A DNA stretch of 47,876 bases from positions 1 through 47,876 of the forward strand of contig JASHUM010000014.1 in assembly GCA_030040015.1 (NCBI GenBank). Reading direction: 5' to 3'. The DNA is from Acidimicrobiales bacterium. GTDB lineage: Bacteria > Actinomycetota > Acidimicrobiia > Acidimicrobiales > UBA8190. The translations under genes and the position numbers were made by a program. The notes beneath the pieces were generated by a model. That model was not told where the DNA came from, ran no database searches, and was given only the letters and a program-made list of their open reading frames with translations. How positions within the stretch are numbered: position 1 is the first letter of the stretch; every line of letters begins with the position of its first letter. Of the stretch, positions 23,501-33,665 are shown one piece after another.

Positions 23501-24251
23501 CAGCCACCTCCGGCTCGTCGGCGTCGGGCTGCTCGGTGCCCAGGTAGGCGGCGCGCACCTCGGGGTCGGCTTGGATCTCCGCCGGGGAGCCGACAGCCAG
23601 GATGTGCCCGAAGTCGAGTACGTGGATCCGGCTGCACACCGCCATGACCAGCTCGACGTCGTGCTCGACCAGCAGCACGGCCATACCCTGGCCGGCCAGG
23701 CGGGTGAGCAGCGCGCCGAGCTCGTCGGTCTCGTTGTCGTCGAGGCCCGAGGACGGCTCGTCGAGGAGCAGCACCGTGGGCTTGGTGGCGAGCGCCCGGC
23801 CGACTTCGACCAGCCGGGCCATGCCGGTGGGCAAGGTGTCGCACCGCACCCGCGACACCGCCGCCAGCCCGACCTGGTGGATGACCTCGTCGGCCACCCG
23901 GCGGGGGTTCGACCCGTCTCTCGACCAGCGCCGGCGGATCTCGGCCGCCACCAGGAGGTTCTCCCGGACGGTCAGGGAGCCGAACACCTCGAGACGCTGG
24001 AACGTGCGGGCGACGCCGAGCCTGGCCCGTCGGTGGGGGGGGAGGGCGGTGAGGTCGTGGTTGTCGAGTCGGACCCTGCCGGTCTGGGCCTTCTGGAGCC
24101 CGGTCACCACGTTGAACAGGGTGGTCTTGCCGGCTCCATTGGGGCCGATGAGGCCGGTGACCGTGCCGCCGTCGACCTCCAGGTCGACGCCCCGGAGCGC
24201 CAGCACCCCGCCGAAGCGCACTTCGACGTCGGCAACCTCGAGTCGCGCCAC
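23487..24251 (-). CDS. livG: Liv-type ABC transporter ATP-binding protein LivG
   Basis: A 254-residue ATPase and the first gene of the seven-gene transporter operon. It reads LEVADVEVRFGGVLALRGVDLEV, Walker A GPNGAGKTT, ARTFQRLEVFGSLTVRENLLVA (a LivG hallmark), Walker B LLLDEPSSGLDDNE and the H-loop LLVEHDVELVM. The signature is LPTGMARLVEVGRAL rather than a strict LSGGQ; Liv ATPases often vary here, but the PTG form deserves note. It starts at ATG 24251, divergent from pccB, and the shared 253-bp region holds two palindromes that could be operators. Confidence 0.93.
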   Translation of the reverse strand: MARLEVADVEVRFGGVLALRGVDLEVDGGTVTGLIGPNGAGKTTLFNVVTGLQKAQTGRVRLDNHDLTALPPHRRARLGVARTFQRLEVFGSLTVRENLLVAAEIRRRWSRDGSNPRRVADEVIHQVGLAAVSRVRCDTLPTGMARLVEVGRALATKPTVLLLDEPSSGLDDNETDELGALLTRLAGQGMAVLLVEHDVELVMAVCSRIHVLDFGHILAVGSPAEIQADPEVRAAYLGTEQPDADEPEVAGALR

Positions 24252-24378
24252 CTATGCCTCCCCCGTTACCGCACGGCCGACCCTGTCCCCCCGTCCCGCC
24301 TGCGTAGAGGCCCGGGCACGGCCGTCCGCGCCACCCTTCGGCGCCCCTGAGGAACGCCCCCTCGCACCCTATCTTGCG

Positions 24379-24390
24379 GGAACGCGTTCC
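24379..24390. promoter_or_regulatory. 12-bp perfect palindrome GGAACGCGTTCC
   Basis: It lies between divergent livG and pccB, about 128 nt from livG and 115 nt from pccB. Reading toward livG, a TAGGGT that could be a -10 box follows within about 10 nt. Palindromes of this form are typical TetR-family operators, often for acyl-CoA metabolism in actinobacteria, but no regulator gene is nearby. Confidence 0.5.
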
Positions 24391-24415
24391 AGTTGTGCAC
24401 CGAAATCTCAACAGT

Positions 24416-24435
24416 TTGTGACTCATCGGTCACAA
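24416..24435. promoter_or_regulatory. Inverted repeat TTGTGAC-N6-GTCACAA
   Basis: A perfect 7-bp inverted repeat with a 6-bp spacer, 70 nt before the pccB start. It resembles a CRP-like half site pair, but TGTGA and TCACA are 8 bp apart instead of the usual 6, so the regulator class is open. Confidence 0.5.
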
Positions 24436-24504
24436 GACGCGACGCTCGTTGGGACGGCAGCGCGTCGGGAGAGCGCTTCCTGAGCTGACGTAGCGTTGGC
24501 GGCC

Positions 24505-26061
24505 ATGGACCACCCGATGTCCCAGCGCCTGGCTGAGCTCAAGGCCCGGCGGGAGGAGGCTCTGCACGCCGGACCGCCCCACGCCGTGGAGCGCCACCAC
24601 GCCCGGGGCAAGATGACGGCCCGGGAGCGAATCGAGTACCTCCTCGACGAGGGCTCCTTCCAGGAGCTCGACCTGCTCGCCCGCCACCGGGCGCACGGCA
24701 TGGGCCTCGAGGACAAAAGGCCCTACACCGACGGGGTCATCACCGGTTTCGGCACCGTCGACGGGCGTCGGGTGTGCCTGTTCAGCCAGGACGCCACCGT
24801 GTACGGCGGGTCACTGGGCGAGGTGTACGGCGAGAAGATCCAGAAGGTCATGGACCTGGCCGAGTCCATCGGCGTCCCCGTCATCGGGCTCAACGACGGT
24901 GGTGGCGCCCGGGTGCAAGAGGGTGTCGTGGGCCTGCACTTCTACGGCGGCATCTTCTACCGGAACGTCAAGGCCTCGGGCGTCATCCCTCAGATCAGCG
25001 TGATCCTGGGTGCCGCCGCCGGTGGCGCCGTCTACTCCCCGGCCATGACCGACTTCATCTTCATGGTGAACGGCTCGAGCCACATGTTCATCACCGGCCC
25101 CGACGTGGTCAAGACCGTGACGGGCGAGGACGTGAGCATCGAGGAGCTCGGCGGGGCCATGAGCCACGCCACCAAGTCGGGAGTGGCCACGTTCGTGGCT
25201 CCCGACGAGAAGGCCTGTCTCGACGACGTCCGCTACCTCCTCTCGTTCCTGCCCTCGAACAACCTCGAGGAACCCCCGGTCATGGAGCCCACCGACGACC
25301 CCGATCGTGGGAGTCCCGAGCTGGTCGACCTCATGCCGGCGTCACCCAATCAGCCCTATGACATGAAGAAGGTCATCACCTCCGTGGTCGACGACGGCGA
25401 CTACTTCGAGGTGTTCCCCCACTGGGCCATGAGCATCACCTGTGGGTTCGCCCGCATCGACGGCCGTCCGGTCGGCATCGTCGGGAACCAACCCGCCGTG
25501 CTCGCCGGGGTGCTCGACATCACTTCGTCGGAGAAGGCGGCTCGCTTCGTACGCACGTGCGACTCCTTCAACATCCCGCTCATCACCTTCGTGGACGTGC
25601 CCGGCTTCATGCCCGGGACCGACCAGGAGTACGGCGGGATCATCCGTCACGGAGCCAAGCTGCTCTATGCCTATTGCGAGGCGACGGTGCCGCGCATCCA
25701 GGTCATCACCCGCAAGGCCTACGGCGGGGCGTACGTGGTCATGAACTCCAAGTCCATCGGTGCCGACCTGGCCTATGCCTGGCCCTCGGCCGAGCTCGCC
25801 GTGATGGGGCCCCAGGGCGCGGTGGAGATCGTCTACCGGCGCGAATTGGCCGAGGCACCCGATCCGCTGGCCCGGCGGGCGGAGCTGGTCGAGGAGTACA
25901 CCGAGCGTTATGCCAACCCCTACGTGGCAGCCGAGCGCGGGTACGTCGACGACGTCATCGACCCCACCGACACCCGTCGAGTGTTGGTGAACGCCCTGCG
26001 GGTACTGGTGTCCAAGCGCGAGGAGCTTCCCCGGCGCAAGCACGGGAACGTCCCGCTGTGA
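24505..26061 (+). CDS. pccB: Acyl-CoA (propionyl-CoA) carboxylase beta subunit
   Basis: A 518-residue carboxyltransferase that moves CO2 from biotin to propionyl-CoA, giving methylmalonyl-CoA. The N-half has [38 protein letters not shown] and [10 protein letters not shown]. The C-half has [45 protein letters not shown] and [13 protein letters not shown], all carboxyltransferase landmarks. The GTGA overlap with the next small gene matches actinobacterial accD/pccB-accE units. The biotin-carrying alpha subunit is not in this window. Acetyl-CoA specificity is possible, but the neighbours favour propionyl-CoA. Start ATG 24505; the ribosome site is weak. Confidence 0.93.
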   Translation: MDHPMSQRLAELKARREEALHAGPPHAVERHHARGKMTARERIEYLLDEGSFQELDLLARHRAHGMGLEDKRPYTDGVITGFGTVDGRRVCLFSQDATVYGGSLGEVYGEKIQKVMDLAESIGVPVIGLNDGGGARVQEGVVGLHFYGGIFYRNVKASGVIPQISVILGAAAGGAVYSPAMTDFIFMVNGSSHMFITGPDVVKTVTGEDVSIEELGGAMSHATKSGVATFVAPDEKACLDDVRYLLSFLPSNNLEEPPVMEPTDDPDRGSPELVDLMPASPNQPYDMKKVITSVVDDGDYFEVFPHWAMSITCGFARIDGRPVGIVGNQPAVLAGVLDITSSEKAARFVRTCDSFNIPLITFVDVPGFMPGTDQEYGGIIRHGAKLLYAYCEATVPRIQVITRKAYGGAYVVMNSKSIGADLAYAWPSAELAVMGPQGAVEIVYRRELAEAPDPLARRAELVEEYTERYANPYVAAERGYVDDVIDPTDTRRVLVNALRVLVSKREELPRRKHGNVPL

Positions 26062-26273
26062 CCGACCGGCGCCCGGAGGTGGCGTCGGTGCGGCCCGAGC
26101 CCGAACCGGGCGTGCTCGCCGCCATCGTCGCCGCCGTGGAGGAGTGCTGGCCCCGGCCCCGGCCGCGACAGGCCCGGAGGACCTCGTCCTCGGTGTGGCG
26201 CTTCAGTGGGCGGTGGTGGGCCAGGCCCACTCCCGTCCGGCGAGAGCGGCCCTGGATGGGTGGGACGCGCTAG
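26058..26273 (+). CDS. Acyl-CoA carboxylase epsilon-like subunit
   Basis: A 71-residue protein. It begins with a GTG overlapping the pccB stop (GTGA). A helix [16 protein letters not shown] is followed by a basic stretch and the end [12 protein letters not shown]. Small proteins with an N-terminal helix and a C-terminal W-(R/K)-x-S-x(1-3)-W motif next to carboxylase beta genes are the epsilon subunits that tie the complex together in actinobacteria. The match is to pattern and position, not to a long alignment. Its stop TAG shares the palindrome CTAG with the stop of the convergent ecm gene, so the two genes overlap by four bases. Confidence 0.6.
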   Translation: MTDRRPEVASVRPEPEPGVLAAIVAAVEECWPRPRPRQARRTSSSVWRFSGRWWARPTPVRRERPWMGGTR

Positions 26274-28270
26274 CCGCGAGCCGCTGAAGAGCGGTGCGCC
26301 TCGGCCAGGGTGAGCAGGTCGTCGACGATCTTGGCCAGCTCGAAGTCCTTGGGGGTGTAGACGGCGGCCACGCCCTTGCCCTTCAGCACCTCGGCGTCCT
26401 CGGGCGGGATGATCCCGCCCACCACCACCGGCGCGTCCACGCCCTCGGCCCGCAACCGGTCGACGACCTCGGGCACGAGCTCGAGGTGGCTGCCCGAGAG
26501 GATCGAGATGCCCACCACGTCCACGTCCTCGTCGCGCGCCGCCGCGGCGATCTGGGCCGGGGTGAGACGGATCCCTTGGTACACCACCTCGAACCCGGCG
26601 TCACGTGCGGCCACGGCGATCTGTTCGGCACCGTTGGAGTGCCCGTCGAGCCCGGGCTTGGCCACCAGCAGGCGCGGCGGGCTCCCGGTCCGGTCTGCCA
26701 GCACTCGGGCCCGTGACACCTCGGCGGCGAGCTCGTTGCCACGGTGCCCCACCGCCCCCGAGACACCGGTCGGTGCCCGGTACTCGCCGAACACCTCGCG
26801 CAGCGCTCCCGCCCACTCGCCGGTGGTCCCTCCGGCGTGGGCCAGGGCGATGGTGGCCGGCATGACGTTGTCGGACTCGTCGGCCGCGGCGGCCCGCAGC
26901 CGATCGAGGGCCTCGTCCACCGTCGCCTGGTCGCGTCCCGCACGCCACCGGGACAGGTCGGCGCGCAGCTCGGCCTCCACCGCCGGGTCGACCTTCAGCA
27001 CCGTGGACACCGAGCCGTCTCCGGCCAGGAGCATCGACGGTTCTGTCTCCGTGTAGCAGTTGACGCCGACCACCTTGAGCTCGCCGGTCTCGATGCGCCG
27101 TACCCGCTCCGCTTGGCTCGCAACCAACCTGGCCTTGAGCTCGTCGACTGCGTCGAACGCGCCCCCCAGGGCCAGCACGTCTTCGAGCTCGGCCCAGGCG
27201 GCGTCGGCAAGCTCCGTGGTCTTCGCCTCCACCACCGGCGAGCCGTCGAGGAGATCGGCGTACTCGAGGAGATCGGTCTCGTAGGCGAGGATCTGCTGGA
27301 TCCGAAGTGACCACTGCTGGTCCCACGGGCGAGGCAGCCCCAACGCCTCGTTCCAGGCCGGGAGCTGGATGGCCCGGGCCCGGGAGTGGCGGCTCAAGGT
27401 CACCCCGAGCGCCTCCAGGACGATGCGCGGGACGTTGTTCTCGGGCTGGGCCTCGGTCAAGCCCAGGGAGTTGACCTGGACGCCGTAGCGGAAGCGGCGC
27501 AGCTTGGGGTCCTCGACGCCGTAGCGCTCGATGCAGATGCGGTCCCAGAGCCGGGTGAAGGCGCGCATCTTGCACGTCTCCTCCACGAAGCGGATACCCG
27601 AGTTCACGAAGAAGCTGATCCGTCCCACCACGGCCGGCAGCTCCTCGGGTTCGACCTTTCCCGACGAGCGCACCGCGTCGAGCACGCCGATGGCGGTGGC
27701 CAAGGCGTACGCCAGCTCCTGCACCGGTGTCGCCCCCGCCTCCTGGAGGTGGTAGCTGCACACGTTGATGGGGTTCCATTTGGGGACGTGTCGCACCGTG
27801 TAGGCGATCATGTCCACGATGAGCCGGCGGCTCGGCCCCGGCGGGAAGATGTAGGTCCCCCGCGACAGGTACTCCTTCACGATGTCGTTCTGTGTCGTGC
27901 CCTGGAGCACGGCCGGGTCCACGGCGGTGTCCTCGGCGTGGGCCACGTACAGGCCGAGCAGCCAGGCCGCCGTGGCGTTGATGGTCATCGAGGTGTTCAT
28001 CTCGCCCACCGGGATGCCCTCGAACAGCTGGGCCATGTGCCCGAGGTGGGCAACCGGGACGCCGACCTTGCCCACCTCGCCGGCGGCCTCGGGGGCGTCT
28101 GGGTCGTAGCCGGTCTGGGTGGGGAGGTCGAAGGCGATCGACAGCCCCGTTTGGCCCTTGGCCAGATTGGAGCGGTACAGGGCGTTGGAGGCCTGGGCCG
28201 AGGAGTGTCCCGAGTAGGTGCGCATGACCCACGGGTTGTCCCGTTGGTGGACCTCGGGGCTGTCGCTCAC
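26270..28270 (-). CDS. ecm: Ethylmalonyl-CoA mutase (B12-dependent)
   Basis: A 666-residue mutase that turns ethylmalonyl-CoA into methylsuccinyl-CoA with adenosylcobalamin. The barrel opens RTYSGHSSAQASNALYRSNLAKGQTGLSIAFDLPTQTGYD, with DLPTQTGYD (not DLATHRGYD) and MNTSMTINATAAWLLGLYV, the pattern of Ecm/MeaA rather than methylmalonyl-CoA mutase. The cobalamin domain is C-terminal (about 530-655), with D542-G-H544-S-N-G the lower-ligand motif, then SILSGSH and VVVGGIIPPED. A single chain of about 660 residues is typical of Ecm. It is convergent with the carboxylase genes, and hbd follows upstream with about 65 bp between. With ccr it confirms the ethylmalonyl-CoA pathway. Confidence 0.93.
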   Translation of the reverse strand: MSDSPEVHQRDNPWVMRTYSGHSSAQASNALYRSNLAKGQTGLSIAFDLPTQTGYDPDAPEAAGEVGKVGVPVAHLGHMAQLFEGIPVGEMNTSMTINATAAWLLGLYVAHAEDTAVDPAVLQGTTQNDIVKEYLSRGTYIFPPGPSRRLIVDMIAYTVRHVPKWNPINVCSYHLQEAGATPVQELAYALATAIGVLDAVRSSGKVEPEELPAVVGRISFFVNSGIRFVEETCKMRAFTRLWDRICIERYGVEDPKLRRFRYGVQVNSLGLTEAQPENNVPRIVLEALGVTLSRHSRARAIQLPAWNEALGLPRPWDQQWSLRIQQILAYETDLLEYADLLDGSPVVEAKTTELADAAWAELEDVLALGGAFDAVDELKARLVASQAERVRRIETGELKVVGVNCYTETEPSMLLAGDGSVSTVLKVDPAVEAELRADLSRWRAGRDQATVDEALDRLRAAAADESDNVMPATIALAHAGGTTGEWAGALREVFGEYRAPTGVSGAVGHRGNELAAEVSRARVLADRTGSPPRLLVAKPGLDGHSNGAEQIAVAARDAGFEVVYQGIRLTPAQIAAAARDEDVDVVGISILSGSHLELVPEVVDRLRAEGVDAPVVVGGIIPPEDAEVLKGKGVAAVYTPKDFELAKIVDDLLTLAEAHRSSAARG

Positions 28271-28337
28271 GGCACCATTCTCACCTGTGGACCGCCCGTC
28301 GCCAGCCGGCGGCGCCGGCCGTCGCCGGTGGGATCTG

Positions 28338-29195
28338 TCAGCTCCTGTGGTAGTCGTAGAAACCCTTGCCCGATTTCCGGCCCAACTGCTCGGCCACCAC
28401 CATGCGCCGCAGTAGCGGCACGGCCGCGTAGTTGGGGTCGCGGAACTCCTCGTACAGGGCGTCGAGGATGGCCAGGCTGGTGTCCAGCCCCACCAGGTCC
28501 AGCAAGGCGAAGGGCCCCATGGGGAACCCGCACCCGCCCTTCATGGCGGTGTCGATGTCGTCTTTGGACGCCACCCCTTGCTCGAGCAGGCGTACGGCGT
28601 TGTTCAGGTACGGGAAGAGCAGGGCGTTCACGATGAACCCGGCTTGGTCCTTCACCTCCACCGGGCTCTTCCCACACGCTTCGGCGAAACCGCGCGCCGC
28701 GGCGATGGTCTCGTCGGAGGCGGTGATGGGCCGGACCACCTCGACGAGCGCCATGACCGGGGCCGGGTTGAAGAAGTGGATGCCGCACACCTGGGCCGGG
28801 CGCCCCGTCTCCATGGCCAGCTCCACGACGGGCAGCGTGGAGGTGTTGGTGGCCAGTACGGCGTGCTCGCCGCAGATGCGGTCGAGCTCGCTGAACAGGT
28901 GCTTCTTCACGGCGAGGTCCTCGACCACCGACTCGATGACGAGGTCGCAGCCCCCGAGCTCGCCCAGGTCGGAGACGGCGGTCACGCGTGACAGCGCGGC
29001 GCGGCGGTCGTCGTCGGAGATCTTCTCCTTCTCGACTTGCCTGGCCAGCGATTTCTCCATGCCGGCCACCATGGCGTCGGCCGTCTGCTGCGAGCGGGAG
29101 CGCAGCACCACCTCGAAGCCGCTCACGGCCGCCGTCTCGGCGATGCCCGAGCCCATGATCCCCGAGCCCACGATGCCCACGCGCTTGATCGACAT
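28338..29195 (-). CDS. hbd: 3-hydroxybutyryl-CoA dehydrogenase
   Basis: A 285-residue enzyme that interconverts acetoacetyl-CoA and 3-hydroxybutyryl-CoA with NAD(P). The nucleotide loop is GSGIMGSGIA (10-19). Catalytic residues S119 (NTST), H140 (GIHFFNP) and E152 (LVEVV) are present. DQAGFIVNALLFPYLNNAVRLL and GCGFPMGPFALLDLVGLD form the dimer domain. Length and motifs are ordinary. It lies upstream of ecm on the same strand and likely shares its transcript. With the thiolase at 9980 it gives the first steps toward crotonyl-CoA; the crotonase is elsewhere. Confidence 0.94.
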   Translation of the reverse strand: MSIKRVGIVGSGIMGSGIAETAAVSGFEVVLRSRSQQTADAMVAGMEKSLARQVEKEKISDDDRRAALSRVTAVSDLGELGGCDLVIESVVEDLAVKKHLFSELDRICGEHAVLATNTSTLPVVELAMETGRPAQVCGIHFFNPAPVMALVEVVRPITASDETIAAARGFAEACGKSPVEVKDQAGFIVNALLFPYLNNAVRLLEQGVASKDDIDTAMKGGCGFPMGPFALLDLVGLDTSLAILDALYEEFRDPNYAAVPLLRRMVVAEQLGRKSGKGFYDYHRS

Positions 29196-29273
29196 GGCCG
29201 GCCATGTTACCGGCGGGTAAACAGCGCCGCCTCCTGGAGGGGCTCCGAGGAGTGGCCCCTACAGTGGGCGCCC

Positions 29274-29945
29274 ATGGTGGCGGTCGGACCATTGGCCCTG
29301 GTGGGCGGAGACGAATGGCACCCGGGCTGCACGTTCGACGCCGAGCTGCTCGCTGCCTCCGGTGGTGGCGAGGTCCTCGTGCTCCCGACCGCGGCCGCCT
29401 ACGAGCATCCCGAGAAGGCGGTGGACTTCGCCACGAGCTGGTTCGCGTCCTTGGGTGCCACCGTGCGCGGGCTCATGGTCCTGGGGCGAGGCGATGCCCA
29501 GGACCCGGCCAACGCCGAGGTCCTGCGCGCCGCCCGCTTCGTCTATCTGGGAGGTGGCTCGCCCATGCACCTCCGTTCCGTGCTCAAGGCGTCAGCCGTG
29601 TGGGAGGCGTTGCTCGAGGCATGGCGCGGCGGCGCGGTGGTGGCGGGATCCTCGGCCGGGGCCATGGTGCTCACCGATCCCATGGTGGACCCTCGCGGAG
29701 GAGCGCTCACCGTCGGTCTCGGCATGATCGAGCAGCTGGCGGTGATCCCGCACTTCGACCACGAGAACGCCCAGAAGGTGCACCGGTCGATCGCCCTGGC
29801 CGCGCCGGGGATCGCCGTCGTCGGCATCCCCGAGCGCACCGCCCTGATCCGTGACCCTGACGGCGCCTGGCGCTGCGCCGGTGAGGGCCAGGTCCAGGTG
29901 TTCGTGAGCGGCGAGCCGGCCGGGTTCGACGCCCTGCCGGGCTGA
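29274..29945 (+). CDS. Peptidase S51-like / type 1 glutamine amidotransferase-like protein
   Basis: A 223-residue protein that starts at ATG 29274. LALVGGDEWHPG opens an alpha/beta fold. ARFVYLGGGSPMHLRSVL is followed by VVAGSSAGAMVL, the nucleophile elbow with Ser in GSSAGA, as in alpha-aspartyl dipeptidase (PepE) and cyanophycinase families. IPHFDHENAQKVHRSI supplies the His region. It probably cleaves Asp-containing peptides or a related amide, in the cytoplasm (no signal peptide). It is shorter than cyanophycinase and near PepE size. It faces away from hbd and runs tail-to-tail into the cyclophilin gene. Confidence 0.82.
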   Translation: MVAVGPLALVGGDEWHPGCTFDAELLAASGGGEVLVLPTAAAYEHPEKAVDFATSWFASLGATVRGLMVLGRGDAQDPANAEVLRAARFVYLGGGSPMHLRSVLKASAVWEALLEAWRGGAVVAGSSAGAMVLTDPMVDPRGGALTVGLGMIEQLAVIPHFDHENAQKVHRSIALAAPGIAVVGIPERTALIRDPDGAWRCAGEGQVQVFVSGEPAGFDALPG

Positions 29946-29954
29946 CGATGTGCC

Positions 29955-30509
29955 TCAGTCGCCCTCGCCGATGGTCACCGACTCCATGACCACCTGCTCC
30001 TTGGGCTTGCCCGAGCGGGTGCCCAGGGCGTCGATGGCGGTGACGACGTCCAGTCCGCTCACCACCTTTCCGAAGAGCGAGTAGCTCGGCGGCAGCCGGA
30101 CGCCGTCCGGGCCGGAGATCACGAAGAACTGGCTTCCGTTGGTGTCGGGCCCGGCGTTGGCCATGGCCAGCGACCCGATTTCGTAGCGTCCGGGCGGGGG
30201 GAGCTCGTCTGCGAAGCGGTACCCGGGACCGCCCGTTCCCGTCCCGGTCGGATCTCCTCCCTGGAGGACGAAGCCGGGGATGATGCGGTGGAAGACGACG
30301 CCGTCGAAATAGTGGTAGCGGGCCAGGAAGACGAAGCTGTTCACCGTGCGAGGGGCGGCGACGGGATCGAGGGCGATGCGCATCGTCCCCTTGTTCGTGA
30401 CCATCTCGGCCGTGTAGCGCCTCGCCGGGTCGATGCACATGGGCGGTTCGGCGTCGAACTGGCGGCGCGGCGGGCTCGAGCCGTCGGGCTCGGGGCAGGG
30501 GACTGGCAC
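29955..30509 (-). CDS. Cyclophilin-type peptidyl-prolyl isomerase (cytoplasmic)
   Basis: A 184-residue isomerase. A 35-residue leader with two Cys residues precedes the cyclophilin domain. The core YFDGVVFHRIIPGFVLQGGDPTGTGTGGPGYRF holds the catalytic Arg. GSLAMANAGPDTNGSQFFV is the substrate pocket, and YSLFGKVVSGLDVV closes it. No signal peptide or membrane span, so cytoplasmic. It starts at GTG 30509 with GAGGAG upstream. It is the downstream partner of a second cyclophilin at 30585; the two share the core but have quite different N-termini and look like an old tandem duplication. Confidence 0.92.
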   Translation of the reverse strand: MPVPCPEPDGSSPPRRQFDAEPPMCIDPARRYTAEMVTNKGTMRIALDPVAAPRTVNSFVFLARYHYFDGVVFHRIIPGFVLQGGDPTGTGTGGPGYRFADELPPPGRYEIGSLAMANAGPDTNGSQFFVISGPDGVRLPPSYSLFGKVVSGLDVVTAIDALGTRSGKPKEQVVMESVTIGEGD

Positions 30510-30584
30510 GGGGGCTCCTCTCGGGACGGGGTGGGGACGGGGTGGGTCGGATGCGACGGAGTGGTGGCGCGCTGGAGCGGAGGG

Positions 30585-31310
30585 TCAGCTCTCCGTGATC
30601 TTCACCGAGATCATGCGGTGCAGGACGGTGGGCGTCCCGCCCGAGCTGCCGGCCTGGTTGATCTTGTCCACGACGGACATGCCGCTCGTCACCTGGCCGA
30701 AGAGCGAGTATCCGCCGCTCGGCGGGGTGTAGGGGCCGACGAGGATGAAGAACTGGCTGCCGTTGGTGTTGGGGCCGGAATTGGCCATGGCCACCTGGCC
30801 GGTGGTGTAGCTCTTCTGCAGGTTCTCGTCGTCGAACTTGTAGCCCGGCCCGCCCGTGCCCGTGCCCGTCGGGTCCCCGGTCTGGTCCATGAACCCGGTG
30901 ATGACCCGGTGGAAGACGATGCAGTCGTAGAAGTGGTGCTCGGCCAGGAAGACGAAGTTGTTGACCGTGTGCGGCGCCGCCTTGGCGTCGAGGGCGATGG
31001 TGAAGGAGCCCACGTCGGTCTTCACCTTGGCGGTGTAGCTCTTCGACGTGTCGATGGCCAGCGCCGGAGGCGACGTGTACTTGTGCTTCGTCAGCTTGGT
31101 GGTGGCGGTGAAGGGCGTGGGGCAGTTGGCCGAGGTGGTGTACACCACCGGCTTGGGACGCGTGATGGCGTAGATCCCGGCGACGAGGGCGACGAGGAAG
31201 ACGATCACGATTGCGCGCCGGAGGGCCGAGCGCCGCTTCCGCCGGCGCTCGGCTGCCTCCTGGCGGGCCTGGCGCGCGGCGCGCTTGCGGGCGCGCTTGT
31301 CAGTGGGCAC
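30585..31310 (-). CDS. Cyclophilin-type peptidyl-prolyl isomerase, membrane anchored
   Basis: A 241-residue protein. The first 28 residues are strongly basic (KRARKRAARQARQEAAERRRKRR). A membrane span (AIVIVFLVALVAGIYAI) follows, then an external linker with NCPTPFTA, and a full cyclophilin domain (FYDCIVFHRVITGFMDQTGDPTGTGTGGPGYKF, GQVAMANSGPNTNGSQFFI). It would assist folding of exported proteins on the outer face of the membrane. GTG 31310 is the start. It is divergent from lysC with 90 bp between. The next gene down is its soluble paralogue. Confidence 0.9.
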   Translation of the reverse strand: MPTDKRARKRAARQARQEAAERRRKRRSALRRAIVIVFLVALVAGIYAITRPKPVVYTTSANCPTPFTATTKLTKHKYTSPPALAIDTSKSYTAKVKTDVGSFTIALDAKAAPHTVNNFVFLAEHHFYDCIVFHRVITGFMDQTGDPTGTGTGGPGYKFDDENLQKSYTTGQVAMANSGPNTNGSQFFILVGPYTPPSGGYSLFGQVTSGMSVVDKINQAGSSGGTPTVLHRMISVKITES

Positions 31311-31400
31311 GGCCGGTCACCCTAGTGCCCACCCCCGACGTCCCCCGCCCCGCCCGGTTGCTCGCCAGGGGGACTTCGGGCGCCAAGTAGCGTCTGACCG

Positions 31401-33651
<2,251 letters not shown>

Positions 33652-33665
33652 GGGGCGGCGCCGTC

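Noticed and set aside
24416-24435. Classical CRP site
   Set aside because: TGTGA and TCACA are separated by 8 bp, not 6, so I list it only as an inverted repeat.
24417-24443. A third copy of the ECF promoter motif before pccB
   Set aside because: TGTGAC is present, but the second box is CGACG at 17 nt instead of CGATG at 16, and it overlaps the inverted repeat.
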